From the NCBI RefSeq assembly GCF_958298935.1, contig NC_084940.1, positions 7,656,001-7,720,000 on the forward strand: a stretch of 64,000 nucleotides of DNA, given 5' to 3'. The position numbers were made by a program, and so were the translations under genes. The stretch is from Phragmites australis (Eukaryota; Streptophyta; Magnoliopsida; Poales; Poaceae). Positions 34,234 to 46,233 of this stretch are shown piece by piece (position 1 is the first letter of the stretch; every line of letters begins with the position of its first letter). Under the pieces are notes generated by a model. That model saw only the letters and a program-made list of their open reading frames with translations, was not told the DNA's origin and searched no databases.

Positions 34234-37200
34234 ATGCCGAGAAAGAAGCAAGGCTGTGAAAGCACAGGAGGAGGAGGGGAAAAAGCAAGCACACGTAAAA
34301 AGCAGAAGACTTCATCAGCAGATTCTCCGCCTGTACGGGATGGTTAGTTTTATCTTGGCCTGTGTCATCCTTATACTTGTATATGACATCCGTTGCTAAT
34401 CATTCAACATTTTCCACCCTATTGCACCAGACCTCTCGCGCGATTTACGCAAGTTTTTCCTTCCCCGTGGCTATCCTATGCCATCTGGGCTTGCTGGTAA
34501 GTCCCTCTTTATCTGGATATGTTCCCAGAGATTTATTCTAGCACTTCTGTTTGTCATATTGTTATCTTTCTTTGAATAGTGGGCATGCACTTGACGAATA
34601 CTTTTGAAGAATGTTTTGAAAACTTGGATGGCTGCAGTGAAGAACACGCTAAAATTAAATTAGTTGCTTCAAGGATGTCTCAGTCAGTTGTCTCCCTTGC
34701 TTCATTTAAGGGTAATAATACAATTTCCTTGTTACGGGAATTCCATATTTTTGTAAGTTGACCAATAATCACTATTTAAGTGCTCGTCTTATGTAGGGAG
34801 AGTGAGGCTTTTTACGTGCACAGGCACAATTATAGGACACATGGCATCCAAAATGAGCATTCTAACTTCCGCTAGCTTGGTTACATGCCACAAAGATGGA
34901 ACGAAGATGGTTGATAAATTGAAGGTTAGTTCTGCTAGTCAGACTCATTCTCCCATTGCTTGTTTATGATTTTTTGCTTCGTGAGGTGATATAACTGTCA
35001 CATGGTTGCAGATTATGGTGCGCCTTCCCAATGGCAAGTTAGTTAAAGGGAAGTTATGGAATTATGATTTCAACTACAATATTGCTGTTGTGAGGACCAA
35101 GTTTTTCCCGGAACTTCCTGCAGTCCACGTTCATAATGAAGTGCAATTTAATTTTGAATTCTCTCAAGCTAATCTTTTAGCGATTGGACGCTGCTTTGAA
35201 TCTGGAGAACTGATGGCTACAAGTGGGACTCTGCTGTACAAAACTAGCAGACTTGACTGCCAAGAACTCATGGTCTCTACTTGTAAGATCACAAAGGTAC
35301 GTCCCTAGTCTCATATTTCATCCCTAGGTGGAACCATTAACAAGGTAGAACTTGCAATATGACTAGATTAGGATGTGTTTGGCTTGAATTAGGTCTATGC
35401 ATCATGTATACACACGGAACTGTGTTCATACTTCATACCATGGTACACATGGATTATTTAACACAAAACTTGTTCACTACCCCTTTTATTTTTGTGCTAG
35501 GCTGGGATTGGTGGTCCCCTTGTTGGTTCTGGTGGAAACTTTGTTGGCATGAACTTTTATGCTAAGGATGAAACTCCTTTCTTACCAATCAGTATACTTC
35601 AGAAATGTTTCAAGCACTTTGAGATATTTGGGTACGTTTTCAAGTTCTTGTGTATATACCTGTGGTATGCTTCACTTGCAATCGCATGCTGTCTGCATAA
35701 TGTTGGCTTGTGAGTAGATTAGGCCAGGACTCTTAGAATGGAAAGGATGATGCGTTGGTGACATGTTTAGCGGAATCTTAGTTCTTAGATTGCTAAGTCT
35801 ATTGATTGAGTGACCCAGAGAAGTCAAAACTAGCATGCTTAATGAGTTGTCAACTTTTGATTAAAGAACTTTGGAGCACCTCCTTTTTCTCTTCAAAAAA
35901 AGGTTCTCATAAAAGTGAAAGAATCTTAACGGTGGAATTCCTCTGAGTGCACCAATTTTATAATTAAACAGAATACAAAATAGGTTCTCTTTGGCAGTTG
36001 ATTTATTTTTGAATGATGAACTCTTAAAGATCATTTTTGCCCATAGTTATTAAAACTAGACCGATGGTTTAACTGGAAAACTCAGAACCAAAAGCTGGAC
36101 CAGTCCGGTTTACATGTGAGACGACCGCACATGCAGTCAGGACGCCCTGGATCAGCTAACCAGTGGTTATATGACAATTGACTGGCTCTCATTAGACTGC
36201 CCTCATTGAATCAATAACCACCCAGTTTACTGTCCCACCAATGTTTGTAACGTGGAACTTCTACAAAAGCTATCTTTTGAGAGCATGCAAACAACATATT
36301 CCTATTATCTTCTTAAAAAACAACACTCAGTGGTCTGGTGGACCACTGATTTGACCAGTAAACCTGTAAACTGGATGGTCGGCTAGGTTCATGACTGGTC
36401 TGGTTTCAGTATGTATGGTTCTGCCTACTACTCCACTGGGATCATGAATTTGTCCTGCAATTTCCTTTTTTGCCTTGCTGGTTATCTTTTCAACATATGT
36501 GAGCTCCTTAGTTTCTTTTCGACTGTCCAGAACCATTTCAATATTGTCTTATTGTTTGAAGACAGTATTCCTAGTTGGTTGCTTATGGTGCCTACCTTCT
36601 GTACCAATAGGCTTATAGTTTATCTCCCAAACTTCAAATCTGCAAAGAAAGTGAAGTTAAAACTTTCATACCGGCGAACTGGACTAAGCTTCTTGGTGCT
36701 TTTGGTGCATATGCTGGTATCCAAACCCAGCATGACTTTGAGGCATGCCTGAAAGCTTTGCGATTTTTCCCTCTGAAATACACTTAATTTATTGAATACA
36801 AGAAATGCTTCCTGTGTAAGTTAATGTTGTAATAGCTACCATGCGGTGTTTGGATAGGCAAGTAACTGAGATGAATGTGATAGGCACTACACACAAAATA
36901 TGTACTGCACCTCAATAGTAATTATATGCTGCACATGATTTCAGCAGTCTGCAAATTCTTCCATTTATCTTAATTGCACATGATTTACATGAGTTAGAAG
37001 TATACTGGGGTACAAAATTTAAATAGCTCCACAGATTTTTGCAGCTCTGCAAACAAATGTGTCATCTATGAATATACCAACTCACAGAGCAAATGCTCCC
37101 AGCTTTTCAATTAAAAATTGGAACATGAATTCAAACTCATTGATGGTCTAGTTTTTTTTCTTCATATCCAACAATTCTCAAGGAGATGGCTCCATGTCCT

Positions 37201-39605
37201 TACAAGAAGTTCATTAACAGTAAATTAATGAGCATAGACTGAACCATGATGTCAAAGCTAAAGAACACATATAGTTGATGAGCTTAGACTGCAACTCCTG
37301 AGCTGAGACCAACATGCTATCCTGCAATATAGGCATATCACGTACTCATTATGTTACCCCAAACAAGCAATCTTGGAACTGAAATATTCAAGCTTGAGCA
37401 AATGCAAAGCAGATGGAAAAGACTGCGCAACTTGCATGTAGTCAATTAAGTTCCAAGCTTACTAACTTCTTGAACCACAAATTGTGGAGTCTTTTGGTTT
37501 ATAGCCCAGAAAGATCACTCGATTCATTGCATCCTTGAAAACATCAGAGGCAAGGATCTTGATCTCATCTGGCACATCATCCATAGCATGTAACACTTCT
37601 AAGCATCTTGATATTGATTTTTTCCCTTCCTTTTTAGTTTGTTCTTTGACGCTAGCTTGTTCTCTTTTGAAACTCAGATATGGCGCCATAGTTTCTTCAA
37701 TGTGCAGCGCTGATTTTGTACCATTACTTTTATTGGGTCTTCCTTTATTTCAGCAGTCCCAGATCTTGAAGTAGTATGCTCATCAATTCGCTGTTCATCT
37801 GCATCATTATCTGAAACATTAATTGATTCAGCACGGTTATCTAGTAGCAGTTCAGTTTCAAACCTTGCCTTCCAATGTCATCATTCTCCAAATCTCGCTG
37901 TTCAAAGCCATCCATCATTTGATAGGAATACCTTTTTCCTGTCCTTGATACTGTACAAGCTCACTCTCCATATCTGGCCTCCCAAGTCATCCATTCTTGA
38001 TGGGGAATTCAGTCCTCCACTTAAGTCTACAAGATGCTGAGCTGCTACATTTATTCCTGCTTTATGTGGATTGTTTTGTACTGATATCTGAATGTGCCTT
38101 GTTCATGCTTCCAACTTCATTGCTTGTATTTGTAACATTATGAAGTTTACTGGAAGTGAAGCAATGCTTTCCTTCTGCAAATTGTCTTGTTAAGACATCA
38201 AGCCAGCCTCAAACAGAACAACATCTCTCAAAACCATTTCAAAATATGTATACTTATCTTCATACAAGACGTCCAGCAACTCAAATAACGGGAAGCTCTT
38301 ATTTTCATACCTTCTTAGCTTTGAATCCTCCTACAAATTTATTGAGTTCTCGAAATTACTTGTGAAATATCCAATTCCTGAGCCACCAGAAACTAGCTGT
38401 CCAACCCACTGGCAGCAAGCATAGCTTCACTCCCCTTAATTGTACTGAGCTGGTCTGTTCTCTGGGAGTCTGGGTGACAGTGTCCAAAACTTGTATTGTT
38501 AGTTGTGGTCCTGGGTTGATTTGTGTAAAGCTGCTAGCCGGCAGAAAATACCTGTTTGGATGTTTGACCTATGCAATTTTGCATTGTTTTAATTGGCTAT
38601 CTGATTTAATTATTAGTAAATGTATCTCAAACGGACCAATCTACACATTCTAATTATGTGCCTAATTGTGTGGTATATGCAGGAGAGTTGTACAACCATG
38701 GATTGGCTTGAGGATTGGATCCCTTCAGGGTGAAAAATTGAGTATCCGTGAAGAAATACATGATAGCTTCCCCTGTGCAAATGGCATTTATGTGAAAATG
38801 GTGAATATACATTGCATGTATTTGATTTTGTCCAGTCTTCTCCATCTTTCTATGGCTATGCCATTTTCTTTGTGCATTTGCTCTCTGCTCATAAGATGAT
38901 TGTTGGAACCAGGGGTCAATTTCTGAGACATGAACAGTTACAGATGATCCTGGTCAGTGGTCAGGAGTGGGTTTACAAAAATAGGCCAGATTTGAATATT
39001 TACTTTTGATTGATATTTTTTAAATCTAAACCCATATCACTAGGAAAAAGACATTAGAAGATCAAAACTGCCAGGAATCATCACCAGAGATTTGGAACAA
39101 GAAGTTTAGATAAATATAATATACTCGGTTACTTTATTTCCCAAAACCTGCAATGTTGTTTCTTTTTCCATCCTCCAAATCTAGGTAAACCCATGGTCCA
39201 TAGGAGCTTTTTGGCAAGGAGAATAGGTTAGGATCAAGTAGTCTGGAACTCTGTATCTTTGTTCCTACAGCATGTCTAAAATCTAGGAACTTGGAAAGCT
39301 GGGCCTGGAATATGCTTAAGTGCAAATTGAGATCTGTTGATGGTGAATAACAGGCACACATGCATTGAGGCCTTAGGAAGGGGAAATGTGCGTGATTGGG
39401 TTTGGAAGGGCCTTGCCTTCTTAGATGGTACCTGTGCTTCGCAGCCGGCTAGGGCTTGAGAGACCTGCAAGGAGGAGCTGTGGTTACCTCTGGCCACGGC
39501 AGGAAGCTGTAGCAAGGGGCAGGGAAGAACAGAGAGCAGCAGGGGGTCTCGGCAGAAATAGATCAGAACAGAGAGGCCTGCCGAGAGGAATATAGAGGGG
39601 GGGGG

Positions 39606-39645
<40 letters not shown>

Positions 39646-42600
39646 TAATCTCTTTATTGATTCCTGCAGCCAGGGGGGCAACTCCTATATATAGCTGGCT
39701 GTGGATCACCTCCCAGCCGGCCCTGCAAGATTCTCTCTTATCTCTCACAGCACCCCCCCCCCTCCCCGCCACCACCATTGCCTCCTCGTGATCCTCCCAA
39801 GCAGTCGCAACTGCGGGGTAGAGACGGCGCAGGGGTGCGGACGAGGGCGGGGCTGGAGGACAAAAGCGGCGGCTGGAGGCCCCTGTCCTTAACTCTGCCA
39901 AATTTGCTGCGCTGACGCCCCCCTTCTCGTCGGATCTGCAGCACTGTCGTGCCATGGGTTTGGCTCCGCATGACGGCACACCGGCGGGGCGGCATCCCAG
40001 CGGCGACCTGGACCTGCGATCCGGGTCGTTCGATCCGAGGTTGTGGATCGTGCCGTCGACCCCGACCCCTGTGACTATGCTTATGACAATGAACAACCAT
40101 TTTTAACTTTTCCTTTTGGCATCCATGTAAGGCACGATCATCTTTGCAAATCCTTTATCTCAACTGAGTAGTTATATTTAAGTGAAGTATTTAAACATTT
40201 GCAAGTATTTATGAAAAACCAATCTGGTTTCATGCCTGTTAGGTCATTCATGGTAGAGATTTTCTTGATAAGGCAACTTGTGGAGAGATATAAGGAACAA
40301 AAGGACTGACACATAGTATTCATTGACTTGGAGAAAGCTTATGACAAAATACTAAGAAATTTCATGTGATGGGCCTTGGAGAAACACAAAGTCCCAACAG
40401 AGTACATCACCCTCATCAAGGATATGTGCAATAATGTTGTGACAAATATTCAGACGATGACTTTTCGATTAAAATAGGACTACACCAAAGGTCAGCTTTG
40501 ATCCTTTATTTATTTGCTTTGGTGATGGATAAGGTCACAGTGGACATACAAGGAGATATCCCTTGGTGTATGCTCTTTGCTGACAATGTGGTGCTAGTTG
40601 ACGAGAGTAGGATGGGGGTTAATAGGAAACTGGAGTTGTGGAGACAAAATTTAGAATCTAAAGATCTTAGACTTAGTAGGACTAAAACCGAGTATATAAG
40701 GTGTGATTGCAATGCTACTTGGCATGAGGAGGAAGGTATTAGTCTCAGAGGAGAGGTGATTCCTAAGGACACCTTTTGATATTTGGGTGATGCTATAGAA
40801 GGATGGTGATATCTATAAAGATGTTGGTCATAGAATCAAAGTCGGATGGATGAAATGACGTCAAGCTTCCAGCATCCTATGTGATAAGAGGGTGTCATAA
40901 AAGCTAAAAGGTAAGTTTTATAGGACGCCGGTTCGACCCGCGATGTTTTATAGTGTAGAATGTTGGCCAACTAAAAGGCGACATGTCTAACAAAAGGATA
41001 GTAGGGATGTGTATGTTGCGATGGATTTGTTGTCATACAAGAAAGGATTGTATCCGAAATGATGACATACGTGATAGGGTAGGGGTGGCACCAATAGAAA
41101 AGCTTGTCCAACATCGATTGAGATGGTTTGAACATATCCAACGGAGGCCTCCAGAGGAACTGGTGCATAGTGGAATACTATGACGCAGTGATAATATAAA
41201 GAGAGGTAGGGGTCGAACAAACCTGACATGGGAGGAGTCTGTAAAAGAGACTTGAAGGATTGGAATACTTCTGTTGGAAAATATTTTCCTGATATTGAAA
41301 CTATGGCGTGAGATGGCAGGTTGATTCTGCCATTACGCTGATATAGTTATTATGGCTGTTTATGGCAGATTGATTCTGCCATTATTCGTGCCCATTATGA
41401 GCAGATTGTTAGCTGCCTTTCTTAGCTAGATTGATTCTGCTGTAATTAGGTGTAATTACCTACCTAACCTGTACATTCCTGTACTATATATATATATGCC
41501 TAGAGAATCAATGGAAAGATTCATCCGTGGAATTCTTCCAATTCCTTTCTTCTTTCACTTTCCATGGATAGGAGCGCATGGAACGTGCTACAACCATGAC
41601 TTTGGTTATTGGTCTCTTTAAATCATTATTATTATTACTATAGTTACTATTACTACTACTTTTTTCCTTCTTTTTTTTTTTTCCTTTTTGCCATTACATT
41701 TTTTGTTGGATCTTGTTGAGTTTCATCTCTAGCCTACCCAACTTGCTTGGGACTAAAAGGCTTTGTTGTTGTTGTATTTAAACATTTGCAAGTATGGTTT
41801 ATTTGAACTTTGTAATTTTGTTTGAACACAAATCAGGTATCTATGTGAGCTTCAGTTCCTTGGCAGAAGTTACGATATATCAATCTTCTTTAGTGCGAAC
41901 AAAAATAGGGCACTAGCAGCAATGTTGTAAAAAATGAGCGACTCTTTTGGGATTAAATACTGGCATAGTTATGAGTTTTATATTCTTTATTAAAAAGATC
42001 CTCACAATTTGCTTATCCCGACAATTTGCTTGATAGGTTTCTGATGGATCCCCAGCAGCAGATTCTGGTATTAAAGCTGGTGATCTTATTTTGAAGCTGG
42101 ATGGAGTTGCTTTGTTCAATGCACAAGAGGTTCTATTTATATTAAAAAGTTTGTTTTGAGGAAATTCTATCTGTCTTAAAATCATATTGCAAACCAGGCT
42201 TGCACTTATTTGTGGTTTTGTTACTGGTGAGTTGGGCCTAAACAATTGCATTTTCTATTGAGCAAAATATGTAAGCCTGATTCAACCAGTGTAGGTTCTG
42301 ATGCTGGTTCTGGAACTTATTCCATACTACAACGACATCCTCACTATTGCTAATTTTTAAGATGGACCCTTATTCGTTGAGAAAAGGATATATGTTTTTT
42401 TTAAGTGAAATCTAAAAGAACATGCACCCACTTATTAACATTTGTTATGCATGCATAAGAAGTTGTCTAGAATTAGTGAGAAATACCATGTACTCATGTC
42501 AAGATGTGCCAAATGCTCACTTGGATGTTCCAACTGTCTACTTTATATTCTGCAAATACGTTGGATTGTTTGTAGTGGAAAGATAAAGTTGAGATTAGTA

Positions 42601-44857
42601 TGCACCTTGGACTCAGTTGTTATTCTTAGGTAAAAATACTTGTATGGACCAAAAAACGTTGGGTTCTGCGGGGTAAATCCATTCGAAAAGGCATTATTTT
42701 AGCGGAGGGAGCACATAATGCAAATGCCACTCTTAAGTTATTCTTTCTCATATGTGCGCCGGTGAATAATATGTTGCTGTTAAATCTCAACCCATGTTTT
42801 TTTTGTGCATGCATTGTACTGATAATCATCCTATTCATTTATTTTTCTCATATAAAATCTAACAACGTTATTTTGTCTGAATTACTTAGTATTTTTAACA
42901 ATAGATGTGCAAAATAGCTTCCTATGGGTTTGAGTATTTGCTATCAGTTTTGTTTTTGTTTGCGCAGTTCAGTTTAACTTGTTCTTTTTTCTGATGGTGT
43001 TAAAAAGCTATGGTTATTTCCTAGTGTTATGACACAATGCTTTCCGAATGGGTTTAAAAGCTATAATTAATACTAGCATCATGCTAGTACATGCTTATTT
43101 GCATCATTTCTTGCTGTGAAAGCAAAAGAAGTGAGAATATGGGTAGTTAAATTCTATACTTTGTGCGCTATGTCAAAAAAAGATGGACATATTCATCAAG
43201 GCTTATCTTTTGTGTTATCTTTTTATTCTTTTTGTGTACAAGACACATATGAACATAGTTCTACACTTATACATGTTTTGACATGTACGTGTACAATTTT
43301 TTAGATTTTTTTTGAAGCGTACAAGTGCACAAAGCACAACATAGGGTTAGATGAACTTAACTTTGGAAAAATTGGAATGATTCTTTTTTTTTTTTTTGAA
43401 ATGTAAGTGAGTGAGAATGACTCAAAATATACATGTCATGATGCGAGTAATCTAAAGCACAAATTGCTATTGTAGAGTTTGCTCACTTATTTAAATAAAT
43501 TTCAAATGTGCTGTATCGGCACAGTTCAATTTAACACTAATTTTGCCTAAGATCATGGTGCAATGCTTTCAAAATTGTGTCAAAAGCTACGGTTGATACC
43601 TAGCCATCTTGACATTACTTGTTTGCGCCATTGCACGCCATAAAGATTTTAAAAAAAAATAAAGGTGGAGTAACAATAACTCGAAACCGTACAGTTCAGA
43701 ATGTCAATAACTCAAAGCATGATTTGCTAATCTTTTACAGGGAGTTTATAAATATTCTTTCTTTGGAACAAATAAATGTCCTAAATTTGGTGGGATGTGT
43801 TTGGTAGTGTCAAATTTGCGCGCTATATTTTGTAATATCAACACAAGCATACTGTGTGTTGTGTGGGTGTAGAATCAGTCAAACATAGATCTTGGATAGT
43901 ATGGCACATTTTGACTTTTTTATGGTGCTCGATGGATTAATTTGTTCCTGCCAGTTCTATGAGTTGATTTTGGACAAGACAGAGAGTGCTTTGGGACATG
44001 GTGAAGGAATGGTCTTTGAGGTTAGTTGCAACGCTCGTGTTATGGAGTTGCGATGCTTCAAAATTCATGCATTAATTATCCTTTATATCACACTGTTGCA
44101 TTCGGAAATAGGTTTATGTCCTAAGGCCAAGTAACGGTTTTGAGTTCTGTGCAACTATCAATACAGAAGAGATCGGCATGATTAAGCAAAACAGGTTCTT
44201 CCTAAAACCAGAACTAGTTCATTGAATTTTGTGTGTGAATGTTTTCATCATGTTTGTCAAATCACAGATGGCCAGTACCTGAGGCGGAGTGGGTATATCC
44301 AAATCCAAGCATGGATGACGACGACGATCTTACTTTTGCGCCAGATATTCCTGTGTCTTACAGAGTTGAGCCTGTCTCTGAATTTTGTGAGAATCTTGTT
44401 GTCCTCCTGCTTCTCCTTTTTACACAAATTGCAAGGTCTTTTAACTCAGGATCATGTTTTCATCTTGTTGTCCAATAGAAAGCACATTTTTGGGGTAAGT
44501 TTAAAGCACATAGGTTGCATTCAACCTTGGTAAGAAAGGCCCAATCATACCACGACCTGGCTCTGCAGAGGGGGGGAGGGGGGGGGGGGCGTACCTGTTA
44601 CCTGTTGAAAACCCTTCATGCAACAAACCGCTGTTACTCATGAACCTGGACAATTTGGTTACTGCATCTTGTTAGGCTCATTGAACACAAGTTCTAAACT
44701 GAAGGAAAACCCGGATACATTTACATCTTCCTTGGAATATAAGATGCTCCCAACTTTCTTAATATATTAATCCTTCCCATGTTTTTTTTGGATATGCTAT
44801 CGCTTTTTTTCAGACGTGAAACGCCCTAGTGGGTTTGTACCAGACTTGGAAGACTAA
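34234..44857 (+). CDS. HtrA/Deg-like trypsin-fold + PDZ protein, predicted pseudoprotease (gene 2)
   Basis: Twelve exons give 457 aa: 34234-34342, 34431-34496, 34580-34711, 34797-34924, 35012-35296, 35501-35631, 38683-38800, 42037-42129, 43955-44020, 44112-44194, 44268-44386, 44814-44857. It starts MPRKKQGCESTGGGG with a basic, nuclear-localisation-like stretch (TRKKQK). The double barrel covers ~85-283 and the PDZ ~284-376 (IKAGDLILKLDG). Triad positions are replaced: S129 (ILTSASLV), N168 (FNYNIAVV) and I243 (AGIGGPL). Exon lengths 131 and 118 and most phases equal those of gene 1. The last splice (44386 to 44814, ending SGFVPDLED) is the less certain one; without it the frame stops at 44478. 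Introns 6 and 7 are each about 3 kb and hold transposon debris. Confidence 0.85.
37462..37712 (-). pseudogene. Myb/SANT-like (PIF/Harbinger-associated) C-terminal fragment
   Basis: Minus-strand frame in intron 6 of gene 2, with 'ISRCLEVLHAMDDVPDEIK' and 'ASDVFKDAMNRVIFLGY'. This pattern is familiar from the C-terminal region of Myb/SANT-like proteins encoded by PIF/Harbinger elements. The rest of the protein and any TIRs were not traced, so it is called as a fragment. It could also be an old retro-copy of a host gene. Confidence 0.45.
39598..39642 (+). repeat. G run followed by GA microsatellite
   Basis: Eleven or so G residues are followed by about 16 GA units, within intron 7 of gene 2. 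The sequence around it (39400-40080) is GC-rich on both sides and may be part of an unrecognised element. Confidence 0.9.
40209..41773 (+). mobile_element. 5'-truncated LINE in intron 7 of gene 2, with 22-bp TSD
   Basis: Flanked by an identical 22-bp direct repeat at 40187-40208 and 41774-41795 (core 'tttaaacatttgc'). The body encodes a non-LTR reverse transcriptase: 'GFMPVRSFMVEIFLIRQL', 'VFIDLEKAYDK', and 'MLFADNVVLVDES', where the catalytic FADD is FADN. A C-terminal stretch 'LVQHRLRWFEHIQRRPPEEL' follows. The 3' end has the grass-LINE signature 'agcctacccaacttgcttgg' and a TTG-repeat tail. Stops and frameshifts disable it. Its orientation matches gene 2. Confidence 0.9.
41272..41562 (+). 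mobile_element. LTR-like insertion splitting the LINE
   Basis: About 290 bp beginning 'tgttggaaaatatt' interrupts the LINE 3' region, which resumes near 'ccatggataggagcgcatgg'. It contains a TATA stretch ('actatatatatatatgcc', about 41483) and a copia-like U5. The end is near 'tttctttca' but a clean 5-bp TSD could not be set, so the boundary is approximate. Confidence 0.55.
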
Positions 44858-45719
44858 TGAGGAGCAGTATTGTGTACGGTTATTAAAGGCACACTGTGAG
44901 ACTCTTGGAGTTGGAGGATTCCATGTTACTGCTCCTTAACAGAAAGTCTGTTGTCTGTTTCATATTAGTTAGAAAAAGTATGTGTGCTATTGATTATGTC
45001 AGTCTCTGCCAGAACTTGGATTTGAACTGTAAGTTCATGCAAAGGTAGGTTTTTCTTGGAAGATGTTATGCATGGCTTTACTAATTTTATGTAGTTTATC
45101 ATTACGGAACATGCTAGCATGAGATTGGTTTATGTATGTTGCGCAACTATGGTTGTCTTGCGGACTTTAGTTGATCAACTCCTTACTTTGGACATACAAG
45201 ATCAGTGCAATAGAAATGTAGTCTCGGTGCCTCCACTTTGACGTAGGTATGAGTAGCTTGTATGCCATGCAATGATCTTGCCCGTGTCAATTGTATCTTG
45301 GGTGTTACTATTTTCAAGTGTTTGAAACCAACTTATGTTTCAATGACCATCCAAGGTCCATGTATCAACATAAACCACAGAACCCATAAGTTGTTGGGTG
45401 GTGATCTAGGAGTGGTGATTAAATATTAAGTTAGTTCCAATCAGTTGAAAAATAGCAAAACTGCTGTATTTGTTGGGTATTGATCCAAGGACCCGAGTGA
45501 TTAAAAAATCAGTCAGTTCCAATCACTAAAAATAAGAAGCTGTCGAAGAGTACTTGTTAAATGCGCTGTGGATTGAAAATTTCGGTACGTCTACTCTACG
45601 GGTCTCTAATCCGCCGGGGAAAAAACAGACGTAGACTCATTGTGCTTATTTGGATCCCTGATGCACTTCTTTCCCATTGCTCTAGATTTGTCCCAATACC
45701 TTCCGTCCATTCCCACCGC
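44858..45719. other. 3' flank of gene 2, no further gene
   Basis: Probable 3'UTR of gene 2 for the first few hundred bases, with T-rich and polyadenylation-like tracts. The remainder is unique AT-rich DNA up to the copia remnant. No ORF with recognisable motifs. Confidence 0.5.
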
Positions 45720-45765
45720 TAGTGCTTTGAAACTCTGCTACGATATATGAGTGCCTCTCTGTATC

Positions 45766-46233
45766 TCAAGCAGCTCCTCGGCTGCCCATGGCAAGACGAG
45801 CTTGCACGTTGATGAGCAGATCTGCCGGCAAGCAAAATGATGGGTGGAGGCCTGGAGGGTCCTTTGCGGACGAGAGCTCGCTTATGAGGAAGTTCATGAT
45901 TTGCCACAACAGTAGCAAAGGCAAGCCCATTGGCATCGGATGAAACCGGGTGCCAATAGGAAGCGGTGCATGATCGAACTCCGAAAGAAAATCAAAGTCA
46001 GAAGGAGGAGGAGCGGCAACCTCTGCAAACGGAAAGGATGACTTGTCAAAGGTAACGTGACGGGAAATGATGATCCGGTTAGTGGACAAGTCTAAACAAT
46101 GGTAACCCTTGTGGTCAGAAGGATAACAAGGAACACACAAAGGGTAGATCGTGGAGATAGCTTGTTGAGATTGGTCGCAGAGAGGTTGGGGTAGCATTTG
46201 CACCCAAAAATATGGAGATGGGAATAGTCAGGG
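45766..46233 (-). pseudogene. Copia integrase C-terminal part
   Basis: Minus-strand reading continues the integrase after the LTR insertion: 'DYSHLHIFGCKCYPNLSA', then 'GYHCLDLSTNRIIISRHVTF' and 'SSFPFAEVAAPPPSDFDF'. These are typical copia integrase-to-RT linker motifs. A frameshift separates the two segments, and the frame runs into unrelated sequence near 45800. Confidence 0.8.

Noticed and set aside
35990..36420. Repeat-like 'attaaaactagaccg ... gactggtctggttt' region in intron 6 of gene 2
   Set aside because: It resembles a dispersed grass repeat, but arms and boundaries could not be defined well enough to call an element.
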